Shown one piece after another: positions 15,583 through 24,559 of a stretch of 36,896 nt of DNA. Positions within the stretch are counted from its first letter, which is position 1. Each line of letters opens with the position of its first letter. The DNA lies in the NCBI GenBank assembly GCA_022784805.1, contig JALFYG010000131.1, forward strand, positions 1-36,896. Direction: 5' to 3'. The notes beneath the pieces were generated by a model, which worked only from the letters and a program-made list of their open reading frames with translations, was not told where the DNA came from and ran no database searches. The position numbers and the translations under genes were made by a program. This stretch comes from Spirochaetales bacterium (lineage in GTDB: Bacteria; Spirochaetota; Spirochaetia; Sphaerochaetales; Sphaerochaetaceae).

Positions 15583-16617
15583 TCAATCGAAAGTAATATC
15601 CAAAGGATTGGCATTGTCATCAACCTTCTCTTCAATCATCGATTCTTTGAGAAGCTTTGATGGCACTCCTTTGTACCCGTTATATACGATTGTTCCATCA
15701 CTCTTTTCGTATGCTATATGCCACTTTTTTGGCTTGTCATTATTGACTTTATAAGGAACAAGAAGAGGGTTGAAGGAATGGCACGGACAACCTTTCTTTT
15801 GGGCGTCATACGGAATTGGTGAACCTGGATATACTCTGCAAGTCCAAGTACTGTTCTCCTCCGGTTTAGACCACGCACAAGTCCTACAGTTGATTTCAGT
15901 GGTTTCGTGTGTGACATGGCAAAATACGGAGTTGCTGCAATATTTGCATACGGAGAATTCAGGATCTATGGAATATTCCTCTGGCAAGGAATTTCCGAAG
16001 ACTATATTCCTAGCTCTTTTCAGAATCAACTCCATGTAATCTGGATTTGCATCGATTATCTCTGCATATATCCTGGAGTCATCCTTACATAAAGCTACGA
16101 ACAACGTACATTTGACTTCTGTCTCCAGTTCTGTATTTTCTCCATACATTTCGCATTGAGCCTGGTCGTAATATTCAGGTTTGGAATTTCTTAGACCTTG
16201 TTTCTCCAACTTTTCGAAATTGGATCGGTTCATGGTCTTCATTTCGAAATTGACTGGATACTCGTCAATATCTGGAATACCATTAAATATCACTCCATCC
16301 GGTCTACAGATTACATGAGGTGCTATCTGCATCTTCAACTGATCCTTTCCAGTATAGCGGATATCGAAGCCTATATTCTTCAGATTATCCACCATTATGT
16401 CTTCTTCCCTTGTGCCTACATCGAAGAGACGAAGCATCTGTCCTTTGAAGTTTTCAATAGGAGAAGCCCAACGGAAAGAAAGGAATGTAGATCTTTGGCA
16501 TGGGCAACCTATCGATGAAGCCCCTATATTGGATGAGAGATACGGCTTTGCATCGCTCTCCCATTTTTCATCTATCAATGATTGTATATCGTATTTTTTT
16601 ATGGGTGTTTTTGCCAT
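15583..16617 (-). CDS. PD-(D/E)XK exonuclease, Cas4/lambda-exonuclease-like
   Basis: GASSIGCPCQR...GTREEDIMVDNL...CRPDGVIF...VNFEMKTMNRSNFEKL...EYYDQAQCEMY...CKYCSNSVFCH. Confidence 0.75.
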   Translation of the reverse strand: MAKTPIKKYDIQSLIDEKWESDAKPYLSSNIGASSIGCPCQRSTFLSFRWASPIENFKGQMLRLFDVGTREEDIMVDNLKNIGFDIRYTGKDQLKMQIAPHVICRPDGVIFNGIPDIDEYPVNFEMKTMNRSNFEKLEKQGLRNSKPEYYDQAQCEMYGENTELETEVKCTLFVALCKDDSRIYAEIIDANPDYMELILKRARNIVFGNSLPEEYSIDPEFSVCKYCSNSVFCHVTHETTEINCRTCAWSKPEENSTWTCRVYPGSPIPYDAQKKGCPCHSFNPLLVPYKVNNDKPKKWHIAYEKSDGTIVYNGYKGVPSKLLKESMIEEKVDDNANPLDITFD

Positions 16618-16626
16618 GTGGATTCC

Positions 16627-17226
16627 TTACCAAGGTCTTGAACCTGGAGCAGATTCTTCATCGTCATCTACATCGACTTCTTCCTCTACTACGGTTTCTT
16701 TTGGTTTCTGTTTAGGAACATTGGCCCACGCATTTTTTTGTGTCCTTACGGCTGTTTTATTCTGTTTTGTAGGAAGCGGAAGCGTGTCTCCTTTGTATTC
16801 TTCAAATCCTGTAATGTCATTTTTTGCTGGATAACCGTTTGTCTCAGGTGTTATCTTTACACTGACAACAACCTGCTTGTTTAAAAAGTCATCCGTATCG
16901 TTTAGGATTGGAAGATTGACCGCAGTCATCAACGAGTTAAGATTTTTTTGTCCGATATTTACGGCTTTGTCACTTTTCTCTTTGGCTTCGTTGACTGGAA
17001 TGTTTGGATTTAACGGCTGTACCATAGTGAATGAGCCGAAAATCTTTCTGTTTGCATATTCACCGTCTGTTACATCGAATGTGAGTTCAATGCTTTCTCT
17101 TCCATTGTTTGCAATCTTGTAGTCTGTATTTGTGACTCTTGTATTGTACTTTCCTTTTGGAAGTGGTGTAAATTCATCTGCTTTTGGTAAATTGTCTCTG
17201 TTGATTGGTGCATTAAGTCTTGCCAT
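16627..17226 (-). CDS. DUF669-like phage ssDNA-binding protein
   Basis: MARLNAPINRDNLPKADEFTPLPKGKYNTRVTNTDYK...GRESIELTFDVTDGEYANRKIFGSF; acidic C-terminus. Confidence 0.7.
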   Translation of the reverse strand: MARLNAPINRDNLPKADEFTPLPKGKYNTRVTNTDYKIANNGRESIELTFDVTDGEYANRKIFGSFTMVQPLNPNIPVNEAKEKSDKAVNIGQKNLNSLMTAVNLPILNDTDDFLNKQVVVSVKITPETNGYPAKNDITGFEEYKGDTLPLPTKQNKTAVRTQKNAWANVPKQKPKETVVEEEVDVDDDEESAPGSRPW

Positions 17227-17237
17227 TTTTTTTCTCC

Positions 17238-17648
17238 TTATTTGATATCGATGCTTACGCTTGTTTTTCCTCTTTTTGTAGTGATGCACGAATTGATGTC
17301 GTCTATCATTTTCGTATCCATATCCTTAAGCATTGTCTTTGTCGGATATTCAAACTTTACGTTTGCATAGGTCTGTGCGGGTTTTCCTGTACGTTTGCAG
17401 AGTTCCATCAACTTCTTTTTGTCGAAGCTTCTGTTGAATTTGAATTCAAGTTCAACCTTCGTTTTTCCACTTATAAGATTGACTTTCCCTTCAAAGTCTG
17501 ATTTCAAATCAACTCCAGCATAGCTTTGAAACTCTTCGAGACACTTGTCTAACTCTTCATCTATAGAATTCTTTGCAGACTTTAGATCCAAATATCTTTC
17601 AACTGTTTCTTTAAAGATTTCGTCTTCTTCGACTATTCTTATATCCAT
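17238..17648 (-). CDS. Hypothetical protein of recombination/replication module
   Basis: 136-aa ORF between DUF669-like and AAA ATPase genes. Confidence 0.55.
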   Translation of the reverse strand: MDIRIVEEDEIFKETVERYLDLKSAKNSIDEELDKCLEEFQSYAGVDLKSDFEGKVNLISGKTKVELEFKFNRSFDKKKLMELCKRTGKPAQTYANVKFEYPTKTMLKDMDTKMIDDINSCITTKRGKTSVSIDIK

Positions 17649-17658
17649 AAATTCCTCC

Positions 17659-18333
17659 TTAGATTTTGCTGATTATTTTTGTAATATCCGGTTCTTCAAA
17701 CATATTCAGATTTCCCGACCTATCTTTCGCATCGTATTTTTCATCGGGATATGTCTGAAGCATCCTCTTCATTTCTCCAGTCTCAGGATCCTTAAGCCAC
17801 CTGAAAGCAAACACTTCATCGAAGTAATATGGAATCTTTTGTGCAAAAGTGTTTCCTGGTACATCGGGCGAGAATAGGATTTTTCCGTCATCGTCCTGCA
17901 TCTTCTTTTGTTTGCATATGCAATAAAGGTTCTTGCCCGGAATCGATATGAGGTTTCTGATTCTTTCAAGCATTTCATCCGCCATCTGGCTGTATGCTTT
18001 TCTTCCATCCTTGAATTTTTCTTTTTGTTCCAAAAGACAGACTTCGGCCACTTCTGACAAACTGTCTATGCAAAGAGTGTCGAATTTGTTCCAATTGTCT
18101 TCTGCCTGAAGGAAAGCCATAACATCTTCAAGCTCATTGATACTGCTTATGGTTATATATGGAATCTTCTTCTCTCTAAGAGACAATAGTCCATTTTCTG
18201 TAGCTACGTTGATTACCAATGGTTTTGGGCACGTAGATATGGTATAGGTTTTTCCAATACCGGATTGACCATGAACAAGTATTTTTATTCCGTTTGAAGT
18301 CCAATAGTCAGTCCATTCTATTGATATACTCAT
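17659..18333 (-). CDS. AAA_24-like RecA-fold phage nucleotide-binding protein
   Basis: IKILVHGQSGIGKTYTISTCPKPLVIN...FDTLCIDSLSEV. Confidence 0.85.
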   Translation of the reverse strand: MSISIEWTDYWTSNGIKILVHGQSGIGKTYTISTCPKPLVINVATENGLLSLREKKIPYITISSINELEDVMAFLQAEDNWNKFDTLCIDSLSEVAEVCLLEQKEKFKDGRKAYSQMADEMLERIRNLISIPGKNLYCICKQKKMQDDDGKILFSPDVPGNTFAQKIPYYFDEVFAFRWLKDPETGEMKRMLQTYPDEKYDAKDRSGNLNMFEEPDITKIISKI

Positions 18334-18413
18334 GTTTTTTCATCCTTTTTCTAGTTTTTAATAGGGATGCATATAAACATCCCTTACGAAAAAATTCTTA
18401 CAGTCGCAACAAC

Positions 18414-18680
18414 TTATTTTCCCGCTAGTGCCTCCTTTATCGAATCGATGTCAATCATGTAGGAGCATCCGACACGACGACCCCTTAATTTACCCGATCT
18501 AAGCCATAACCTTATGGATTGTTCGGATATCCCCAACATTCGGGACGCCTCCCTTACTGTTGTAGTTTTATTACTAATGGATATTTGGCTCTTCATCATG
18601 TTGAGAGTCTCAAGACGCTTTTGAGCCTTTTTGATATCCTCTTTAGTCTGTGTAATCAGATCGTCTATATACTCTTCCAT
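18414..18680 (-). CDS. Excisionase/MerR-type helix-turn-helix protein
   Basis: TTVREASRMLGISEQSIRLWLRSGKLRGRRVGCSYMIDIDSIKEAL. Confidence 0.8.
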   Translation of the reverse strand: MEEYIDDLITQTKEDIKKAQKRLETLNMMKSQISISNKTTTVREASRMLGISEQSIRLWLRSGKLRGRRVGCSYMIDIDSIKEALAGK

Positions 18681-18689
18681 AGGAAAACC

Positions 18690-18854
18690 TCACGCATTTT
18701 CCTTTGGATTCACATCACAAATCTTTTTTGTGTTTTCTTGTGAAATAAGCATGCCCTTCAATACCATGAAAACAGTGTTTTGGTTTTCGAAGTTCAACTT
18801 GTCGTACATATTCATTGCTTCTATTTTTTTATCAGTTGCTTCTTTTTTGTCCAT
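18690..18854 (-). CDS. 54-aa protein sharing the repressor C-terminal motif; candidate antirepressor (not in supplied track)
   Basis: Hand translation MDKKEATDKKIEAMNMYDKLNFENQNTVFMVLKGMLISQENTKKICDVNPKENA*; compare repressor YDRLNPENQNYAYELIKRLFVAQ. Confidence 0.55.
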   Translation of the reverse strand: MDKKEATDKKIEAMNMYDKLNFENQNTVFMVLKGMLISQENTKKICDVNPKENA

Positions 18855-18869
18855 ACCTAGACGATAATT

Positions 18870-19035
18870 GATAAATATCAGAAAGTCAACAGAAAAATAT
18901 AAGCAACTGATAAAAATATTAAAATATTTGTCAGATAATATCAGTGTTATTGGAATGTTTGATAAAATAACAGTAAATTATCAGTTTTGCTAATATTTTT
19001 TATTGATAATATCAGTTATATATGGTAAATTATAG
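18870..19035. promoter_or_regulatory. Immunity/operator region between divergent genes
   Basis: TATCAG/CTGATA boxes at 18876, 18907 (reverse), 18939, 18979, 19010; putative -35 TTGATA (19003) overlapping the last box. Confidence 0.65.
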
Positions 19036-19050
19036 TCAAGGAGGCCCTAT

Positions 19051-19440
19051 ATGGCAGAGGAAACTCAAAAAAAAGAGATTCCCCTAAAATCGGATATAGA
19101 AAAAGGCTTAAGGTTGAAGGAGTTCAGAAAGAATTTCCCCGGCAAGATGACTCAAAAGGATTTTGGTGATTCTCTAGGAATATCTCAAAGTATGCTTTCT
19201 TCATATGAGTCCGGTATCTATCCTATACCTAAGTTCATAAAGAACTTGTTGCAAGAAAAGTTCAGAATGAATGTTGTGTGGTTAGACACAGGGGAGGGGG
19301 GTAAGTATCTTGATGATGTCAAATCTGACTTAGAATCGATTTATGACAGATTGAATCCTGAGAATCAGAATTACGCCTACGAATTGATTAAGCGTCTATT
19401 TGTAGCACAGTGTCACCAAGAAGAACTCGACTCCTTGTAA
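19051..19440 (+). CDS. XRE/CI-type HTH repressor
   Basis: LRLKEFRKNFPGKMTQKDFGDSLGISQSMLSSYESGIYPIPKFIKNLL; AAGGAGG RBS. Confidence 0.85.
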   Translation: MAEETQKKEIPLKSDIEKGLRLKEFRKNFPGKMTQKDFGDSLGISQSMLSSYESGIYPIPKFIKNLLQEKFRMNVVWLDTGEGGKYLDDVKSDLESIYDRLNPENQNYAYELIKRLFVAQCHQEELDSL

Positions 19441-19456
19441 TAGGGGAACTCCTTAG

Positions 19457-19482
19457 AGAGAGGCGAAAGCCCCTCTCTTTTT
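19457..19482 (+). terminator. Rho-independent terminator after repressor
   Basis: AGAGAGG (19457-19463) / CCTCTCT (19472-19478) followed by T-run. Confidence 0.75.
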
Positions 19483-19762
19483 TCTCGCCACGACCTCGCC
19501 ATATTTTGCAATAATAAAATCGGTATCCAGCATTATTTGAGTCAAAAGAATCTTTTTTTATTTTGCATTTTCTGTATATTTTTCAATTAAAATAAATACC
19601 CTAAAATATAGGGTATAAAAATAAAACGACTTCGCCACATTTTCGCCACATTTAAATTTTATTGACAATTTTCGCCATTTTTATTGACAAGATTATATAA
19701 GTTTATATAAGATTATACACGCTAACATATATAAAGATATATAGTTATGTATAAACGTGATT

Positions 19763-19818
19763 AGTGGTGGTCATCTTTGCCAAGGTGGGTCACGCGGGTC
19801 CGATTCCCGTCCGCCGCT
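19763..19818 (+). other. attP: Putative attP containing a tRNA-Gly(GCC) 3'-part mimic
   Basis: TTTGCCAAGGTGGGTCACGCGGGTCCGATTCCCGTCCGCCGCT: GCC anticodon loop context, T-arm GCGGG-TCCGATT-CCCGT and acceptor 3' strand, directly upstream of the integrase. Confidence 0.75.
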
Positions 19819-19913
19819 AGTGAAACAATTCGTTACATTGTAACGACTTATACATACTGTAAGTACCTCCTGTACCTTTGTATATATTGGCAAAGGTTAC
19901 GGAGGGTTTCGCT

Positions 19914-21158
19914 ATGTATCAGCAGAATGATGGACTGTGGTACTTCCGTTACAAGGATGAAAACGGAAAGTGGAGGACTTACTCGACACATACCAGGGAT
20001 GAGTCGGTTGCAATGGAATTGGAGAATCACTTCAAGCTGACTAAAGACTTGTTAAGGAATCCCAAGACAATAGAAGATCTTATTTCGATATTCTCTGACT
20101 CGAAGAGGAATCCCGAAAGGTTGGACTCCAAGATTACAGGCAAATCATACGGGGAGAGACACTCTGAAGAAGTTGCAAGAAACATGAGGGATTTGCTTTC
20201 TATGCTTAAGGCAAAGAGTATGGTATGGAGCATAAAGCTGAATAAACTCACAAGATTGGACTGCAAGCTGATAATGACCATGATACACAAGGAGTGGGGG
20301 AATACGTCAAAGGCCAACAAGATGTTTTCTCAGTTCAAGAGGTGTCTTACCTATGCTTCGGAACAAGGATGGCTTGACGCCTCTCCTGCAATCGGTATGA
20401 GTGATATCAAAGTGGAGCAGGAGAAAGAAGTAATACCAATGACTCCAAATGATATCGCAGAGATAATTTCAAGACCGAACCTCTTCAGATATTCGTACCC
20501 TGCATGCAATGGGAAGACGGAATCATTAAGAGAGGGAAGGATGGAAGAGGATTATACAATGTTCTGCCTTTTGGCTTATACCGGGATGAGAAGGGCAGAA
20601 GCGGCCGCATTGACATCAGGGCAGATTTGCAATGGCATATATAGAGGTAGGACTTTCCACTATATAGAGGTGAATAGGGCTTTTAAAGATGAATCATGGA
20701 ATGAAATTGGAAAACCGAAATGGAATCTTTGCCGTTCAATCCCAATCTGCGAGGAATTGTATTCGATATTGAAGCCTTATATAAAGAAGGATCCCGAAGC
20801 TCCGCTTTTCCCCGGTTATAAAAAGACGAGATTCGTACAGTTCTTTGAAAGACTAAAGGACAATGCGAAGATTGATGGAGTCATCTTTGAGGACGAAGAG
20901 GCGTTCGCCATGCTCTCGCCACATAAGCTTAGACATGCACTAAATACAAATCTTCTTGCAGAGCAAGGTGTAGAGGAAGGGAAGGTTTCAGAAAACATGG
21001 TTGCAGAGTATCTTTCATGGGAGCATCAAGACCAAAGTAAGATGCAAAGAAGATATACGCACATGGTCGCTTCGAGACTTCTTCCTGTCACAGATCTTAT
21101 ATCGAAGATATATTCGAGAAAAATCGAGTCTTCCATATTGACTGTATCGGCATTATAG
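19914..21158 (+). CDS. int: Tyrosine recombinase / phage integrase
   Basis: LLAYTGMRRAEAAAL; LSPHKLRHALNTNLL; RRYTHM catalytic boxes. Start MYQQNDGLWYF likely; the ORF as listed opens at 19878. Confidence 0.92.
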   Translation: MYQQNDGLWYFRYKDENGKWRTYSTHTRDESVAMELENHFKLTKDLLRNPKTIEDLISIFSDSKRNPERLDSKITGKSYGERHSEEVARNMRDLLSMLKAKSMVWSIKLNKLTRLDCKLIMTMIHKEWGNTSKANKMFSQFKRCLTYASEQGWLDASPAIGMSDIKVEQEKEVIPMTPNDIAEIISRPNLFRYSYPACNGKTESLREGRMEEDYTMFCLLAYTGMRRAEAAALTSGQICNGIYRGRTFHYIEVNRAFKDESWNEIGKPKWNLCRSIPICEELYSILKPYIKKDPEAPLFPGYKKTRFVQFFERLKDNAKIDGVIFEDEEAFAMLSPHKLRHALNTNLLAEQGVEEGKVSENMVAEYLSWEHQDQSKMQRRYTHMVASRLLPVTDLISKIYSRKIESSILTVSAL

Positions 21159-21196
21159 ATAAAATATAATTACTTCTTTAAAATTTTTGTTTTGGT

Positions 21197-21227
21197 GGAG
21201 GATGGTTTTTACTTTCCTCCTTTTTTT
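21197..21227 (+). terminator. Rho-independent terminator after integrase
   Basis: GGAGGA (21197-21202) / TCCTCC (21215-21220) followed by TTTTTTT. Confidence 0.75.
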
Positions 21228-21274
21228 ATTTTTGAATCTTATGTAAATCGGTTTACAATCAATGAAGTATGGAA

Positions 21275-23188
21275 TCAGATTTTTATTCCTTGGTTCAATA
21301 TTCTTCTTCCTCTCTTCTTTTGGTTTGACAGTGACATCTTCGCCATATCCAGGACACTCAATTTCTGTTGTTTGTCGAACATATCCCATTGCTCAACAGT
21401 CCATCTGCCGAAACCCATCAGATAGAACATGGAGAGGTTATATACGGTACAGTCTAATATTTCGTTCCTTTCTCTTATCTTGACCCACTCCCATTTCTTC
21501 TTTCCCTTATTCTTCACATATTGCTCAGAGTAAAGCTGCTGGTAGTAATCTACATTATAGTCGTTCGGGTACTCCATTCTATAGGAGATATCCCTCTTGT
21601 CATCAATAGAAGCTTTGAGATGGTCAAAAACATTATGCTTCAAGTTGGATACAGGAACAGCCCAAAAGAACATATCTCCTCCGTTCTTCCTCTTCAGGTC
21701 TTTTCTTATCGGCATAAGCCCGTCAAGATTGTCTCTTCCTCTTACTATATACATTCTATCCTTAAGGCTGTCGGGAAGACTGAGAAACCAATCGTTTACG
21801 TTTTCAGTCTTGTAAGAGGAGTCCAAAGCGTTGGCAATTGTCTGCATATGTATTCCATCATCCCTTGTGAAGTCGGATTTCAATACAGTCTCTTCGAATG
21901 TATACCAAGCGTTCGAATTGGGGTCGTCTATCTCATTTTCTCCTATTGGAACAATCCAATGGTCTATTGCGATTGAACGACCCATCTTCCCCCATCCATA
22001 TAGTGATATCTCGAATCTGTTCTTCTGTACATCGGAACCGGTGGTGAGGAAGTTGACCCAACTAGGTATTTTTCCTCTTGTGTATTTCGAGGTCTTGGCT
22101 TTTTCATATAAAGCCCTCCATTCCTGTTCATCAACTCCACCTTTTATATATGGCATAGCTTCGAGTGTATTTGTGTAAGTTGATAGTCTGTCATCCCTTT
22201 GGTCTTCCGATGAATTCTGAGCTTCTACAAGCTCCTTGGCACAGTCTTTCCAACTGAGCCAACCTACGGGAGTGTAGTAGGAAGGAAGATAGTAACCCTG
22301 CACAGAAGGGTCTGCTTTTGCGTTAGTGGCTCTCCATTCACCTTTCGGCAACATGGACACCTTATCCTCATTTCTTATCGTACCTTTGCACTCAGGGCAC
22401 TCCATCCAAGCGTCTATGACAGTATTTGATTCATCTTCCATCTTCCATCTAAGGGTATCCCTTGAAAGCGTTATCATCTTTCCGCAGTTAGGACATGGAA
22501 CATAGAATTTGTTATACGTGGATTCATGTAGATAATTGTAGATTATTCCATCATTAAGAGGAGTCGAACTCATGCATATCTTGGAGCGTTCCTTGAACGT
22601 GTTCGTCCTCTTTCTAAGAAGCCCTCTTACGTCTCCACCTTTCGTCTGCCCCATTCCATCAACCTCATCAGCCATAATTACTCTTACGGAGTCGGAACGC
22701 ATGGACGATTCAGATTTTCCTGAAAGAAACTTGATGAAGCCCCCAGGGAATATCTTTGACTTCATGGAATCGGCACTACCACTTCCTTCTGACCTTAGAA
22801 GCGACTTTATTCTAGGGTTAGCCGCTAACAATGGGTCAAACTTGTTCTTTATGTATCCACCTAAGTTTCCGTCATCGGAGAAAGCAAACGCCATCGGAGA
22901 AGGATCTTCCTCCATGTAGTAACACATGATTGCATTTTCAATTGTAGTCTTACCCATTTGAGAACCGAACACTAATATAACTTCCTTTGTAGGATTCTCA
23001 GGTGACATTTTATCGAGTATGTCAAACATATATGGCGTTCTTGCTATATTGATTTTTCCAGGTTCGGCGGTATTGTTAGGCAATATCAATCCTGGAGACT
23101 CCAGCCACTCAGTTATGGTCTTTTTCTTTTTTGGAGTAAAAGCATCTATAAGTATATTCTTCAACCAAAGGCTACTGTCCGTCATCAA
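21275..23188 (-). CDS. terL: Terminase large subunit, lambda GpA family
   Basis: VILVFGSQMGKTTIENAI; VIMADEVDGM; CMSSTPLNDGIIYNYL; CPNCGKMI..CPECKGTI zinc motif; TTGSDVQKNRFEISLYGWG nuclease domain. Confidence 0.93.
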   Translation of the reverse strand: MMTDSSLWLKNILIDAFTPKKKKTITEWLESPGLILPNNTAEPGKINIARTPYMFDILDKMSPENPTKEVILVFGSQMGKTTIENAIMCYYMEEDPSPMAFAFSDDGNLGGYIKNKFDPLLAANPRIKSLLRSEGSGSADSMKSKIFPGGFIKFLSGKSESSMRSDSVRVIMADEVDGMGQTKGGDVRGLLRKRTNTFKERSKICMSSTPLNDGIIYNYLHESTYNKFYVPCPNCGKMITLSRDTLRWKMEDESNTVIDAWMECPECKGTIRNEDKVSMLPKGEWRATNAKADPSVQGYYLPSYYTPVGWLSWKDCAKELVEAQNSSEDQRDDRLSTYTNTLEAMPYIKGGVDEQEWRALYEKAKTSKYTRGKIPSWVNFLTTGSDVQKNRFEISLYGWGKMGRSIAIDHWIVPIGENEIDDPNSNAWYTFEETVLKSDFTRDDGIHMQTIANALDSSYKTENVNDWFLSLPDSLKDRMYIVRGRDNLDGLMPIRKDLKRKNGGDMFFWAVPVSNLKHNVFDHLKASIDDKRDISYRMEYPNDYNVDYYQQLYSEQYVKNKGKKKWEWVKIRERNEILDCTVYNLSMFYLMGFGRWTVEQWDMFDKQQKLSVLDMAKMSLSNQKKRGRRILNQGIKI

Positions 23189-23912
23189 ACTCCTCCAGAC
23201 TCTTTTGTATTGACTTAAATATTTCGGGTGCTACATTATCCATGCTCTCCCTTATCCTGCTTTTGTCTTCATCTGGCACTTCAACTATTTTTCCTGTAAG
23301 CTTTCTGACTATCGAGACGACTTCGGCCTCCAAAATGGATGCATATCTGTTTGGTATGGAAGATAGATTCGACTCTATTATCTTGGAAAGGCTTATAGCC
23401 CACATCTGTACCGCAGCCTTTTCTACGTATTTTCCTTTCTTTACATCCAAGTCATAGGCGTATGTCATTGCAGTTATTTTCTTCTTCGCAAGATCCCAAT
23501 CGACCACACCATTAGACATACAGTCCTTCAGGAGTTTCGGATCTATCTCTGAGAGGTCTATCAACTTCTCTTTTTTTTCATCTTCGGCACTGACTTCAGA
23601 AAGCTTAGGAGATGATATCTTTGCTTTTCCTGCATTTCCTTCTGGATTCATGTAGGCATCTTTTTTTGTTGATTTCTTGGCTTTTCTTTGAGAATCTACA
23701 ATCTTCCTATTAGGAGGGTTCATGTTCCATGCCTTGCTGCCCAATTCCCAATCTATATAGCGGAATCTCTTTCCATCGGGATGTATAATAGGAATTATTC
23801 CAAGCCTTATCTTCTTTTCCAAAGTCTGACGAGAGGTATCTACACGTCTTATAAACTCCTCTATGGATACACACTCTCTTCCATCAATTCTTATGACATC
23901 ATTCCTTTCCAT
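23172..23912 (-). CDS. HTH-containing protein adjacent to terL; possible terminase small subunit (Nu1-like)
   Basis: N-terminal CVSIEEFIRRVDTSRQTLEKKIRLGIIPIIHPDGKRFRYIDW winged-helix pattern; overlaps terL start. Confidence 0.55.
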   Translation of the reverse strand: MERNDVIRIDGRECVSIEEFIRRVDTSRQTLEKKIRLGIIPIIHPDGKRFRYIDWELGSKAWNMNPPNRKIVDSQRKAKKSTKKDAYMNPEGNAGKAKISSPKLSEVSAEDEKKEKLIDLSEIDPKLLKDCMSNGVVDWDLAKKKITAMTYAYDLDVKKGKYVEKAAVQMWAISLSKIIESNLSSIPNRYASILEAEVVSIVRKLTGKIVEVPDEDKSRIRESMDNVAPEIFKSIQKSLEEFDDGQ

Positions 23913-24474
23913 AGTTCACCCTCTCATCGACATAAATCTTTCTAAGTTTGTTTCTAGGTATTTCAATGTGTTTCAACAAATCCTTTCTACATAAGTAATG
24001 GGCTTTGTTGTAATCGACTCCATTCCTTTCAGCCCATAACGACAATGGGATATAGCTTACTCCATCGACATTTATCGCCCTATCTTTATATGGAAGATTT
24101 ATAGGACTCTCCTCTACGAATATCCTTCCTTTTCTTCCTATCTTCACAGTATTTATTTTCTTCGATGCGGATAAAGATATACCTGTCTTGTAATCTATTC
24201 CGTTCTTAAGACACCATGAGGACAAAGGAATGTAAACCTTACCGAAGAATTCAAATTTCTCTTCATCCTCAAAAGCCTCTTCTATTTCTATCAACTTGTC
24301 ATCATTGACTATTGTTCCGAAATCTTGAGTATAAAAAGCGTATTCGTCCTTGAATTTCGTTCCATTGGCTCTAAGGTATCTCTTTGCATCGGCAATGGAA
24401 AGGAACTCTCTTGTAGTCCATTCGTCACCCTGTTTGGTATGGATAAGCATCCTTTTTGCTTTACCTGCCGACAC
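23899..24474 (-). CDS. Hypothetical protein with duplicated HTH-like repeats
   Basis: Internal repeats GKVYIPLSSWCLKNGIDYKTGISLS... and GVSYIPLSLWAERNGVDYNKAHYLC... Confidence 0.55.
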   Translation of the reverse strand: MSAGKAKRMLIHTKQGDEWTTREFLSIADAKRYLRANGTKFKDEYAFYTQDFGTIVNDDKLIEIEEAFEDEEKFEFFGKVYIPLSSWCLKNGIDYKTGISLSASKKINTVKIGRKGRIFVEESPINLPYKDRAINVDGVSYIPLSLWAERNGVDYNKAHYLCRKDLLKHIEIPRNKLRKIYVDERVNYGKE

Positions 24475-24559
24475 TTGTATCTCCTTTTGTAATGTTTTTC
24501 AAACTTTATATCTAACCTATTCCTAATAATCCTAAGTCGGAATGATAATTTTATCAAGT

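Noticed and set aside
19763-19818. Functional full-length tRNA gene
   Set aside because: Only ~56 nt; no D-arm and an imperfect anticodon stem. Best explained as an attachment-site mimic of a tRNA 3' part.
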